This document shows, one piece after another, positions 1-7,104 of a stretch of 7,686 bases of DNA. Within the stretch, counting starts at the first letter, position 1. Every line of letters starts with the position of its first letter. The translations under genes and the position numbers were made by a program. Source of the DNA: an uncultured Oscillospiraceae bacterium (GTDB lineage: Bacteria; Bacillota; Clostridia; Oscillospirales; Oscillospiraceae). The notes under the pieces were generated by a model. The model worked only from the letters and a program-made list of their open reading frames with translations. It was not told where the DNA came from and did no database searches. The stretch is taken from positions 1 through 7,686 of the forward strand of contig CAKUJL010000069.1 of assembly GCA_934661715.1 (NCBI GenBank), read 5' to 3'.

Positions 1-1747
1 GGAATATCCAGCGCAGCTCCTGCTCAATTTTCTGTGTGCCGCTGCCGACGGGCTTGAGCGCCCCGCCGCATTTGGAGCACCTTGTCCTGACGGGCTCGGA
101 GTAGCCGCAGTAGTGGCAGATGAGCCGCTGCGTCACGGAGTGATACGTCAAGTGCACGCTGCACCTTGGGCAGACCGGAACGTCTCCGCACTCGACGCAG
201 ACGAGATACCGGCTGTTGCCGCGGCGGTTCAGAAACAGAATCGACTGCCGCCCGGCGATGATATTGTCGCGCAGCTTTTCTTCCAGCGGCAGGCTGATGG
301 CCGTGGCGTTTCCCTGCCGGATCTCCTGCTTCAGATCGACGATCTGCGCGGCGGGAAGCTGCTTTTCGTTGAAGCGTTTTCGGATGGTATAGAGCCGGTA
401 ATCGCCGCGCTTTGCCTTGTACATGCTCTCGACCGACGGCGTCGCCGACCCGAGCAGCACCAGAGCGCCCGCCTTCGCGCCCCGGTAGAGCGCAATTTCT
501 CTTGCGTGGTAGCGGGGCGAATTTTCGGATTTGTACGTGTGCTCCTGCTCTTCGTCGAGGATGAAAAGCCCCGGATCCTGCACCGGCGCAAACACCGCCG
601 AGCGCGTCCCCACGACGACCTTCGCAAGCCCCGCTTTGATCCTTCTCCACTGCGAGAAGCGCTCAGACACGCGAAGGCTTGAATGCAGCACCGCGACCTG
701 CTCTCCGAAGTGCGAGGTGAGCTTCGACAAAAGCTGCGGCGTGAGCGAAATTTCCGGCACGAGAAGAACCGCGCTTTTTCCTTCCTTCAGGGCCTCGTAG
801 ATGAGCCCGATATAAACAGACGTTTTGCCGCTTCCGGTCACGCCGTAAAGCAGCGCCGCGCCCGGCTTTTCCTCTTTCATCTGCGACAAAAGCCCGTCAA
901 AAACCGTCTGCTGCTCCGCGTTAAAGCTGGGCGGCGCAGCGTCCTTCTGCGCGGAACGCAGCATTTCGGGCGGCCGCTCCTCTTCCCAGAGCGTGATGAG
1001 GCCGAGCTTCTGAAGCCGTGTAAAGGTCTGTGTCCCCGCGCCCGTGAGCTCGGTCAGCTCCTTGCAGGAGCACACGCCCGCCGCGCCGAGAAGCTCCAGA
1101 ACGGCAGCCTGCACCGGTGCGGTGCGCTTTTTCTTTTCGGCGTAGGAAGCCGCTTCTTCTCCTGCCGCGATGGCGGCAAATTTCTGCTTTTTGGGGCTGG
1201 CCGCGGCGGAAAGCTCGCTGTCGGCCTGCATAAATTTTTTCGATAAAAGCCACGAAAGGGCCGCTTCCGCCTGCTCCCGGTCATCCGTCTGAGAAAGCAG
1301 TGCCGTCTCCGGTGCGCTCCCGCCGAGATCTTCCAAAAGCTGCATCATAGACGCTTCGAGCGGTTTTTCCTCCGCGATCGAGCGCCAGTCAAAGCCAGTT
1401 TCCCGGATGCGGTAAATTTTCTCCTGCCGGAACCAGAGCCCCGCGGGCAAAATCGCCCGCACCGCGTCATAATACGTGCAGAAATAGCGCTCTCTGACAA
1501 ACGCGGCAAGGCGCAGCTGCTCGTCCGTCATGACAGGTGTGTTATCTAACACCTGCTCGATCGCCTTCAGCTTCTGCCCGTCGCCTTCCGTCACGGCCAG
1601 AACCATGCCCTCCGTGTGCCGGTTGGCCCGACCGAAGGGGACGAACACACGCATTCCGGGCTGAACCTCCAGATCGGGCGGAACACGGTAGGAATACGGC
1701 TGGTCCATGGAATACACCGCGCAGCTCACGGCAACCTGTGCAAGCAT
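1..1747 (-). CDS. priA: PriA, primosomal replication-restart helicase (3' end cut off by window)
   Basis: PriA is a superfamily 2 3'-to-5' DNA helicase that recognises stalled forks and starts reloading of the replicative helicase. The first 582 residues are visible. The N-terminal DNA-binding region begins MLAQVAVSCAVYSMDQPYSY and is followed by a winged-helix-like stretch. The helicase core has Walker A GVTGSGKT at 302-309, a DEEQ box at 398-401 leading into EHTYKSE and PRYHARE, and GSATPS at 433-438. All eight zinc-binding cysteines are present as four CxxC pairs: 517/520, 526/529, 544/547 and 557/560. The visible part ends just after GSGTQKIEQEL, so roughly the last 150-200 residues of a usual 730-800 residue protein lie outside. 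The ATG at 1747-1745 is preceded by an AAAGGTGGG ribosome binding site. The frame is uninterrupted. The gene follows rpoZ after 71 bp. The DEEQ form instead of DEEH is the only mild oddity. Confidence 0.97.
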   Translation of the reverse strand, partial: MLAQVAVSCAVYSMDQPYSYRVPPDLEVQPGMRVFVPFGRANRHTEGMVLAVTEGDGQKLKAIEQVLDNTPVMTDEQLRLAAFVRERYFCTYYDAVRAILPAGLWFRQEKIYRIRETGFDWRSIAEEKPLEASMMQLLEDLGGSAPETALLSQTDDREQAEAALSWLLSKKFMQADSELSAAASPKKQKFAAIAAGEEAASYAEKKKRTAPVQAAVLELLGAAGVCSCKELTELTGAGTQTFTRLQKLGLITLWEEERPPEMLRSAQKDAAPPSFNAEQQTVFDGLLSQMKEEKPGAALLYGVTGSGKTSVYIGLIYEALKEGKSAVLLVPEISLTPQLLSKLTSHFGEQVAVLHSSLRVSERFSQWRRIKAGLAKVVVGTRSAVFAPVQDPGLFILDEEQEHTYKSENSPRYHAREIALYRGAKAGALVLLGSATPSVESMYKAKRGDYRLYTIRKRFNEKQLPAAQIVDLKQEIRQGNATAISLPLEEKLRDNIIAGRQSILFLNRRGNSRYLVCVECGDVPVCPRCSVHLTYHSVTQRLICHYCGYSEPVRTRCSKCGGALKPVGSGTQKIEQELRWIF

Positions 1748-1777
1748 CGTCTTCCCACCTTTCCAATTACAAGCGCG

Positions 1778-1806
1778 AAAGGCGTAGGATATTGCCCTAC
1801 GCCTTT
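1778..1806 (-). promoter_or_regulatory. Perfect 11-bp hairpin between rpoZ and priA
   Basis: An inverted repeat with arms 1778-1788 and 1796-1806 (AAAGGCGTAGG / CCTACGCCTTT) and a 7-base loop lies in the short gap between the rpoZ stop and the priA start. Neither strand carries a T tract directly after the stem, so it does not look like a normal intrinsic terminator. It could be an RNA processing or stability element that sets priA level relative to upstream genes, or a small dispersed palindromic repeat. The structure is seen; the function is unknown. Confidence 0.55.
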
Positions 1807-1818
1807 GGCCGTCGGTTT

Positions 1819-2025
1819 TTATTTCAGGTACTTTTCCTTGAGCGTCGCGGTCAGTTCGCCTCTGGCGACCTCGTTGATGGCGATCGTGACGGGCTTGTCC
1901 GTCAGCGGCTCGTGCGTCATTTCAGACTCGATCGAAAGCTGTCTTGCGCGGTGCGCCACAACGTTCACCAGAAGATACCGGCTGTCGACGTGCTTCAGTA
2001 ATTCACTCATTGCGGGGTAGAGCAT
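1819..2025 (-). CDS. rpoZ: RNA polymerase omega subunit
   Basis: Omega is the small subunit that binds the beta-prime subunit and helps assemble and stabilise RNA polymerase. The 68-residue length is typical of Firmicutes. The family core SRYLLVNVVAHRARQL is at 15-30, and the second conserved block KPVTIAINEVARGEL is at 44-58. The start MLYPAM fits the MLxPS-type beginning of Gram-positive omegas and is supported by AAGGAGG seven bases upstream. A second ATG at 2010, which forms an ATGA overlap with the gmk stop, would drop five residues and lacks that spacing, so I prefer 2025. The reading frame overlaps the end of gmk by 19 bases, which suggests translational coupling. It sits between gmk and priA, as in other Firmicutes, but coaBC, which often lies between rpoZ and priA, is absent. 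Confidence 0.95.
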   Translation of the reverse strand: MLYPAMSELLKHVDSRYLLVNVVAHRARQLSIESEMTHEPLTDKPVTIAINEVARGELTATLKEKYLK

Positions 2026-2621
2026 GATAGTTCCTCCTTGATCAAATGGATGCGTTCCATCGTTTTACATTTTTCCGCCAGCATGATGGCCTTGAGCTCC
2101 TCGCCGGCTGTTTTGAGATCGTCGTTGACGACGATGTAATCGTAGTTTACCGCCTGCTGGCATTCCCATTTTGCCCGTTCCAACCGCTCTTCCATGAGTC
2201 CCGGCGCGACGTCTCCGCGGTGGACAAGGCGCTTGCGGATGATGTCGAACGACGGCGCGGTCACGAACACGAGAACCGCCTCGGGAAGGCGGCGCTTGAT
2301 CTTCAGTGCGCCCACGACATCCACGTCCATCACGACGTCAATGCCGTTTTCGATCGCCTCGCGGATGGGGCCGAGGGGCGTTCCGTAGTAGTTTCCCACG
2401 TATTCGGCGTATTCGAGCAGCGCGTTTTCCTCGATCAGCTGTTCAAAGCGTTCGCGCGTGACAAAATAGTAGCTCTTCCCGTCGACCTCACCCGGACGGA
2501 TGGGACGGGACGTCGCCGATACAGAATACTGCACCTTTTCGCAGCTGTCAATGATCACGTTCAGAAGCGTGTTTTTTCCGACGCCGGACGGGCCGGACAC
2601 AACAAAAAGCTTTCCCTTCAT
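2007..2621 (-). CDS. gmk: Guanylate kinase
   Basis: Guanylate kinase phosphorylates GMP (and dGMP) with ATP to GDP, and is essential for the GTP pool. The 204-residue length is the normal bacterial size. The P-loop GPSGVGKNT is at 10-18. GMP-site residues can be matched to S35, R39 and R42 in [17 protein letters not shown]51, E70, and the YYGTP stretch at 78-82. The lid region lies around RLVHRGD (131-137). The P-loop has asparagine at position 17, where serine or glycine is more usual, followed by the conserved threonine. Its start codon overlaps the remA stop (ATGA, 2618-2621), with GGAGG about ten bases upstream inside remA, and its end overlaps rpoZ. In other Firmicutes this enzyme is a known (p)ppGpp target; regulation here is inferred from family only. 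Confidence 0.97.
   Translation of the reverse strand: MKGKLFVVSGPSGVGKNTLLNVIIDSCEKVQYSVSATSRPIRPGEVDGKSYYFVTRERFEQLIEENALLEYAEYVGNYYGTPLGPIREAIENGIDVVMDVDVVGALKIKRRLPEAVLVFVTAPSFDIIRKRLVHRGDVAPGLMEERLERAKWECQQAVNYDYIVVNDDLKTAGEELKAIMLAEKCKTMERIHLIKEELSCSTPQ
2033..2039 (-). promoter_or_regulatory. Ribosome binding site of rpoZ
   Basis: AAGGAGG on the minus strand lies inside the gmk coding end, seven bases before the ATG at 2025. It decides between the two possible rpoZ starts, at 2025 and 2010, in favour of 2025. Confidence 0.8.
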
Positions 2622-2878
2622 GCGTCCTGTTCCTCCGGTTCCGGTTTGCCCTCCATCCGCGCCGCCAGAATTTCCGGCGAGACGGAAGCCAGAATCACAT
2701 GGTCGGTGTCCATGAGCAGAACCGCCTTCGTCTTCCGGCCAAACGACGCGTCAATGAGCATGCCGCGCTCCCGCGCCTCCTGGATGAGCCGCTTGATGGG
2801 TGCGGACTCCGGCGCGACAACGGCAAGAATGCGCTCGGCTGCAACGGTGCTTCCAAAGCCAATGCTGATAAGCTTCAT
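2618..2878 (-). CDS. remA: RemA/DUF370 family DNA-binding regulator
   Basis: This is an 86-residue protein of the RemA (DUF370) family. In Bacillus subtilis RemA is an oligomeric DNA-binding activator of biofilm matrix and osmoprotection genes; the target genes in clostridia are not known from this sequence. The family core is very clear: [12 protein letters not shown] at 6-17, [20 protein letters not shown] at 23-42, the basic GRKTK at 47-51 thought to be near the DNA-binding surface, and [11 protein letters not shown] at 56-66. The C-terminal tail is short, acidic and variable. The ATG at 2878 has a GGAGGG site just upstream and starts 12 bases after the yicC stop. The yicC-remA-gmk-rpoZ order is the conserved Firmicute arrangement and supports the call. 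Confidence 0.94.
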   Translation of the reverse strand: MKLISIGFGSTVAAERILAVVAPESAPIKRLIQEARERGMLIDASFGRKTKAVLLMDTDHVILASVSPEILAARMEGKPEPEEQDA

Positions 2879-2890
2879 GGCCGCCCTCCG

Positions 2891-3769
2891 TCACTCAATA
2901 TTCTGCGTCTGTTCGCGGATCTTTTCAAGCTCCGCCTTGATCTCGACCACAGTCCTCGCCTGTTCGAGATCGTTGCCCTTCGAGCCAATCGTGTTGGCCT
3001 CGCGGTTAAACTCCTGCAGCAGGAAATCGAGCTTCCGGCCGATCGCGCCGCCGGATGTCAACATCGCGTCCAGCTGCGAAAGATGGCTTCTTAAGCGCAC
3101 GGTCTCTTCGTCGACGGCAATTTTGTCGGCGTAGATGGCGGCCTCCTGCAAAATGCGGCCCTCGTCGATATTGGTGTTCTGCAAAACCTCCTGCATCTTC
3201 TGTGTCAGGCGGTTTCTGTATTCTGCCAGCGTCACGGGGCTTCTGGCCTCGACCTTTTCCACAAGCGCCAGAACCGTCTTTGCCCGGCTCCGAAGGTCAG
3301 CTTCCAGCGCAGCGCCCTCTTTTTCGCGCATGGCGGTGAACTTGGAAAGGGCCTCTGTCACGACGGCGAGAATTTCCTCCGTCGCCTTTTTCTCGTCCTC
3401 TTCCTGCTTTTCCACGACGAAAATGTCCGAAAAACGTGTCAGGCTCGAGACGGAAATATCGTCCGCCACCTCATAATCCTTCGCGATCGTCTTCATCGCC
3501 GCGAGGTACCCCTCGAGCACCGGGCGGTTGAGGGAAATTTTCATATCGCTTCCGGCGGTGACACTGACGGTAATGAACACGTCGACCTTGCCGCGCGAAA
3601 TTTCTTCCTTGACCTTTGCCTTGACGCTGTCCTCCGCGAACGAGAACACGCGCGGCAGCTTGACGCTGCAATCGAGATAGCGGTTGTTGACCGAACGAAT
3701 TTCGACGGTAATTTCGCGGTTTTCAAAGGTCTGTACGGCTCGTCCATAGCCGGTCATGCTTTTTATCAC
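2891..3769 (-). CDS. yicC: YicC/YloC family endoribonuclease
   Basis: The 292-residue length matches the YicC/YloC family, stress-related endoribonucleases involved in RNA turnover. The N-terminal YicC-like domain opens with MIKSMTGYGRA and contains SVNNRYLD at 26-33. A charged, coiled-coil-like middle covers roughly 120-180. The C-terminal DUF1732 domain carries GRKLDFLLQEFNRE at 244-257 and NTIGSK at 259-264. The start is GTG at 3769: it restores the family beginning MIKSMTGYG, and GGAG lies eight bases upstream. The only in-frame ATG nearby (3757) would remove four conserved residues. It lies 43 bp downstream of cdaR and 12 bp upstream of remA, so it is probably co-transcribed with both. 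Known chemistry is from the family; its substrates here are unknown. Confidence 0.95.
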   Translation of the reverse strand: MIKSMTGYGRAVQTFENREITVEIRSVNNRYLDCSVKLPRVFSFAEDSVKAKVKEEISRGKVDVFITVSVTAGSDMKISLNRPVLEGYLAAMKTIAKDYEVADDISVSSLTRFSDIFVVEKQEEDEKKATEEILAVVTEALSKFTAMREKEGAALEADLRSRAKTVLALVEKVEARSPVTLAEYRNRLTQKMQEVLQNTNIDEGRILQEAAIYADKIAVDEETVRLRSHLSQLDAMLTSGGAIGRKLDFLLQEFNREANTIGSKGNDLEQARTVVEIKAELEKIREQTQNIE

Positions 3770-3777
3770 GGTAACAT

Positions 3778-3781
3778 CTCC
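3778..3781 (-). promoter_or_regulatory. Ribosome binding site selecting the GTG start of yicC
   Basis: GGAG on the minus strand sits eight bases before GTG 3769. This supports the non-ATG start, which also restores the conserved MIKSMTGYG beginning of the YicC family. Confidence 0.65.
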
Positions 3782-3813
3782 ATTTTCTCTTTCAGCCGCA
3801 TTCTTTCGCGGCG

Positions 3814-5052
3814 TTAATCTGCGTTTTCCAGTACCACGACGATCTTGTAATCGTCTCCGATGACGCCCGCGTCGGGATAGCCGTCAATGTAGATCGTGAC
3901 CGGCACCTGATACGTTCCCGCCTGCGAATACTCGGACAGGTCCGCCACCACGCGCAGGTTGTTGGCCGCGATGGTCTCAATATCGCTTGCCGATGCGCGG
4001 ACGGTCGTCTGCACGAGCTGGGTGATGCTCTTGGCGGTGAAGCCCTCGGGCGTGTTGATAAAGGCGATATTCGTCGCGCCGATGACGCGGGTCTTCTTGT
4101 TCTTGACCTGAATGGTCACGCTTGCGGTCTCTTCGCCGGAAACGTTCTTCGCGTCGTTCGGAATTTTGATATCGAAGGACAAAACGGCGTTGTTTTCCGT
4201 CTGGCCGAGATCGATATTGCCGAGGACGATGGTATTGACGCTGTCGAGGACCGTCGCGTCGCCCGCGAGGGTGATGGACGGCGGGTCAATGGACACATCC
4301 GCGTCCGCACCGGTCGCGCCGCCGCCGTCAATGAAGTTCACGGAAAGCGGCACCTGCTTGAATTTCACGATGTCGATCTCGACCTGAATGGTGTCGACAT
4401 CCGTGGTCAGGTCCGTGGTGTCGACCTCGTTTCCGTCGGCGTCGACGAGCGTGTACTCGACGTTTTCCGTGATGTTTTTATCCACGTTCGTCCGGCTCAT
4501 GACGATCTGGGCGCAGGCGATCTGGGATACCACAGACTCGGGGCCTTCGACGGTCACGGTGTCGTAGTCAAAGTTGGTAGACTCGAGCAAGTACCCCTCC
4601 GCGACCTCGACGCCGGAAAAATCGCCGCGCACCTCAATTTCGCGTCTGAGCAGCTTTTCGACCTGAATGGTGATAACGGACGGATTACGGTCTGTTGCCT
4701 GCACGGCGGACGCCTGCACCGCGTTCGGAAGCGTCAGCTGATAGGTCAGCTGGTATTCCTTTGCGCTTCGCACCTTCGAAACGTCCACCACGGCGGTGAT
4801 CTCATCTTTATACTGCTCGAGCTTTTTAAGATCGGTGTTTTTCCCGTAGAAATGCACCGAGACCATGTCGGTATAATCGCCCTTGATGACAAGGCTCTGG
4901 TCCTCGCGCAGAACCTCCTGCCCGGAGAACGTCACGGGGATGCCGGAAATGATGGTGTCTCCTTCGGGGTTTACCACCGTCACGACATACGCCCACAGAC
5001 AGATCGCCGCCAGCAGGGAAATTGCCATGGTAATGAGTTTACTTCTTTTCAT
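3814..5052 (-). CDS. cdaR: CdaR, YbbR-domain regulator of diadenylate cyclase
   Basis: CdaR-type proteins are membrane-anchored, with YbbR repeats outside the cytoplasm, and modulate the cyclic di-AMP synthase CdaA. The 412-residue product has one N-terminal membrane segment at about 7-27 after a short basic start (MKRSK). The rest is rich in beta-strand-like sequence that I divide into four YbbR-like repeats, at roughly 35-130, 135-225, 230-318 and 320-412. The last is the most divergent and ends YKIVVVLENAD. There are no catalytic motifs, as expected. The ATG at 5052 lies inside the end of cdaA (14-base overlap), with an AGGA-type site upstream, so translation of the pair is probably coupled. 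In many Firmicutes cdaR is followed by glmM; here yicC comes next. Confidence 0.92.
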   Translation of the reverse strand: MKRSKLITMAISLLAAICLWAYVVTVVNPEGDTIISGIPVTFSGQEVLREDQSLVIKGDYTDMVSVHFYGKNTDLKKLEQYKDEITAVVDVSKVRSAKEYQLTYQLTLPNAVQASAVQATDRNPSVITIQVEKLLRREIEVRGDFSGVEVAEGYLLESTNFDYDTVTVEGPESVVSQIACAQIVMSRTNVDKNITENVEYTLVDADGNEVDTTDLTTDVDTIQVEIDIVKFKQVPLSVNFIDGGGATGADADVSIDPPSITLAGDATVLDSVNTIVLGNIDLGQTENNAVLSFDIKIPNDAKNVSGEETASVTIQVKNKKTRVIGATNIAFINTPEGFTAKSITQLVQTTVRASASDIETIAANNLRVVADLSEYSQAGTYQVPVTIYIDGYPDAGVIGDDYKIVVVLENAD

Positions 5053-5914
5053 TGTGATCCTGCCTCATTTTGAAATGGCTCGTGAGCCAGCTCCTGAACG
5101 GTCCGCTCTTCTGCTCGGGCTCGGCGACGAGCTCGTTGGTCAGAAGCTTTCCGAGCGTCTGCGGGGCCAGATGCCGCTTGAGCATCCCGCCGATGGCGAC
5201 CGAGATCGTGCCCGTTTCCTCGGAGACGATGACGACCACGGCGTCTGACACCTCGCTCGTGCCGATACCCGCGCGGTGGCGCGTGCCGATGCCGCCGGGA
5301 AGATGCGTGTTCTCCGACAGCGGCATCACACAGCCCGCCGCGGCCACGCGGCTGCCGCGGACGATCACCGCGCCGTCATGCAGCGGAGAGTTTTTGAAAA
5401 ACAGGTTCCGCAGCAGCTGGTCGGAGACCTTCGCGTCGATGATCGTGCCGGTCTTGAAGTACTCCTCGAGCGGCATGCTGCGCTCAAAAATGAGAAGTGC
5501 GCCGACCTTTTCCTTCGACATCGCCTCGCACGCCGAAACCGTGGCCTCAATGGCCTGCTGCTCGGCGGTGAGCGTCGTGCCGCTGCTAATTAAGTTTGTG
5601 AAGAACCTGCCGCCGAAGCGCTCGAGCATCCGGCGAAGCTCCGGCTGGAACATGATGACAAGGGCGATGACGCCGATCTCCAAAATCTTGCTCAAAATCC
5701 AGTTGAGCGTGTAGAGCTTGAAGATCTCCGTCAGACCCGTGATCAGCAGAAGCACCAGAATGCTTCTTGCGATCCGCGCCGCGCTCGTCGAGCGAATCAG
5801 GCGCATGAGGGTGTAGAACAGAAATGCGACGATCAGAATATCAATAATATCGTTAACCCCGATCTGGGGAATGCGGTTCCAAAATTCCTGGAAAAATGTG
5901 CGTATCGCGGTCAT
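5039..5914 (-). CDS. cdaA: CdaA, membrane diadenylate cyclase (cyclic di-AMP synthase)
   Basis: CdaA condenses two ATP into cyclic di-AMP, a messenger controlling potassium and osmolyte transport and cell-wall balance. With the ATG start the protein has 291 residues. It has three membrane segments at about 22-41, 46-66 and 71-90, then MFQPELRR at 88-95, which opens the DisA_N/DAC catalytic domain (about 95-255). The catalytic DGA is at 180-182 in SPLHDGAVIV, and the ATP-binding RHR is at 212-214 in GTRHRAGIG. The C-terminal tail is short and hydrophilic. A GTG at 5923 is in frame, but AGGAG (5927-5923) overlaps it and is spaced eight bases from ATG 5914, so I choose the latter. The gene is the first after a strong promoter-like sequence and overlaps cdaR. 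Confidence 0.96.
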   Translation of the reverse strand: MTAIRTFFQEFWNRIPQIGVNDIIDILIVAFLFYTLMRLIRSTSAARIARSILVLLLITGLTEIFKLYTLNWILSKILEIGVIALVIMFQPELRRMLERFGGRFFTNLISSGTTLTAEQQAIEATVSACEAMSKEKVGALLIFERSMPLEEYFKTGTIIDAKVSDQLLRNLFFKNSPLHDGAVIVRGSRVAAAGCVMPLSENTHLPGGIGTRHRAGIGTSEVSDAVVVIVSEETGTISVAIGGMLKRHLAPQTLGKLLTNELVAEPEQKSGPFRSWLTSHFKMRQDHNEKK

Positions 5915-5922
5915 AGACGCCA

Positions 5923-5927
5923 CTCCT
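5923..5927 (-). promoter_or_regulatory. Ribosome binding site of cdaA
   Basis: AGGAG on the minus strand is spaced eight bases from ATG 5914. Because it covers the in-frame GTG at 5923, it argues for the shorter ATG start. Confidence 0.7.
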
Positions 5928-5949
5928 GCTGATACTTATAATTAGTGTG

Positions 5950-5978
5950 ATTATACTCCAAAATGGGCCTGAGCGCAA
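5950..5978 (-). promoter_or_regulatory. Sigma-A-type promoter of the cdaA operon
   Basis: On the minus strand a perfect TATAAT (-10) lies at 5955-5950, with TTGCGC (-35, three of six consensus bases) at 5978-5973 and a 17-base spacer. Transcription would start near 5943, about 30 bases before the cdaA ATG, giving a short leader. It is located in the 92-bp gap after the upstream desulfurase gene, so cdaA-cdaR-yicC-remA-gmk-rpoZ-priA could be transcribed from here independently. Confidence 0.75.
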
Positions 5979-6006
5979 GTGGCGAAGCGCAAAATTTGGA
6001 ACGTGT

Positions 6007-7104
6007 TCACAATTTAAGGGCCCGCACCGCCTGCCGCACCTCAAAAGCCGTGTTGAAAACCGAAAATCCGACCCGCACGGTGCCCGAGCGCAGCGTCCCG
6101 GCCGATTCGTGTGCCAGCGGCGCACAGTGAAGCCCTGCCCGGACATAGACCCCGCGCATGGATAGCCGTTTTGCCGTTTGCTCGACATCCTCGTTTTCAA
6201 GAAAAAACGACACGACGCCCGCCTGCTTTTCCCCGTGAAAAACGCGCACACCCGGCAGGCTTTCCAGTTCCGCCGTCAGAAGCTGCGCCAGCATCTCCTC
6301 GTGCGCGGAAATATTGGAAAGGCCCATCTGCCGCACGAAACGCACGCCCTCGAAAAGCCCGCAGATACCCGGCACATTGTGCGTCCCCGCTTCTGCTGCG
6401 TCGGGGTTAAAGTCTGGCATTTCGCCGCTTTCGGACAAGCTCCCCGTGCCGCCGCAAAGAAGCGGCCGGACTTGCCTCGACGCAACGAGCACACCCGTCC
6501 CCTGCGGGCCATAGAGCGACTTGTGCCCCGGCATACACAAAAACGCCGCGCCCGTTTCGGAAAGCGACACCGGCAGGATCCCCGCCGACTGCGAACAATC
6601 CAGAATCAGCGGCACCTGCCGCTCGTTACAGAGCTTCGCGATTTCTTCAATCGGCAGGATAAAGCCGAACACGTTCGACACGTGCGTGCAGACGACGGCC
6701 TTCGTTTGCTTCGTTATGGCCGCGCGGAACGACTCTATCACATCCTCCGCGTCAAAAAGAAGCCTTCCCGCGATCTTGATCTTTGCGCCGAGCGCGGTAA
6801 GGGGCCGCCAGACCGCGTTGTGCTCAAAGCCCGAGATGACGACCTCGTCGCCCGGCGAGATAAGCGTCCGGATGGCAAGATTCAGTGCGTGCGTGGCGTT
6901 CAGCGTGAACATTACGTCCTCCGGCTTCGCCTCAAACATCGCCGCCAATTCCTGCCTGCACGCATAGACCGCGTCGGAGGCCTTCATCGCGGGCACGTGC
7001 CCGCCGCGTCCGGGGCTTGCGTAGTGCGCCATCGCATACGATACCGCGCGGGAAACCTGCGGGGGCTTCTGAAGCGTTGTCGCCGCCGCGTCAAAATAGA
7101 TCAT
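6007..7104 (-). CDS. Cysteine desulfurase family protein (PLP class V aminotransferase fold)
   Basis: This is a 365-residue PLP enzyme of the NifS/SufS-like cysteine desulfurase superfamily, of the clostridial type seen beside selenium/sulfur genes. It should take sulfur (or selenium) from cysteine (selenocysteine) as a protein-bound persulfide. Visible landmarks are YFDAAATT at 3-10, EHN at 94-96, SNVFG at 143-147, LDCSQSAG with Asp169 and Gln172, the PLP lysine Lys195 in MPGHKSLYGPQGTG, and the candidate catalytic cysteine Cys327 in RAGLHCAPLAH, then GTVRVGFSVFNT. No key residue is missing. ATG 7104 is chosen because it gives the family start MIYFDAAATT and has AGGAGG six bases upstream; longer in-frame starts add only an arginine-rich leader. 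It overlaps the preceding DUF3343 gene by 14 bases, so the two are likely coupled. The natural acceptor is not proven. Confidence 0.92.
   Translation of the reverse strand: MIYFDAAATTLQKPPQVSRAVSYAMAHYASPGRGGHVPAMKASDAVYACRQELAAMFEAKPEDVMFTLNATHALNLAIRTLISPGDEVVISGFEHNAVWRPLTALGAKIKIAGRLLFDAEDVIESFRAAITKQTKAVVCTHVSNVFGFILPIEEIAKLCNERQVPLILDCSQSAGILPVSLSETGAAFLCMPGHKSLYGPQGTGVLVASRQVRPLLCGGTGSLSESGEMPDFNPDAAEAGTHNVPGICGLFEGVRFVRQMGLSNISAHEEMLAQLLTAELESLPGVRVFHGEKQAGVVSFFLENEDVEQTAKRLSMRGVYVRAGLHCAPLAHESAGTLRSGTVRVGFSVFNTAFEVRQAVRALKL

Noticed and set aside
24..650. A 208-codon minus-strand frame rich in Arg and Ala near the left edge
   Set aside because: It lies in another frame of priA, whose zinc-finger and helicase motifs occupy the same bases.
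1778..1820. Hairpin plus T5 as a plus-strand intrinsic terminator
   Set aside because: The T run begins nine bases after the stem, and no plus-strand gene lies upstream that would need terminating.
2046..3134. A 362-codon open frame on the plus strand across gmk, remA and part of yicC
   Set aside because: It spans three clearly conserved minus-strand genes, has no ribosome binding site or family resemblance, and has shadow-like composition.
3795..3812. GCCGC...GCGGC hairpin after cdaR as a terminator
   Set aside because: The stem is only 5 bp with an 8-base loop and is followed by TGAAAG on the minus strand, with no T run. It is too weak to call.
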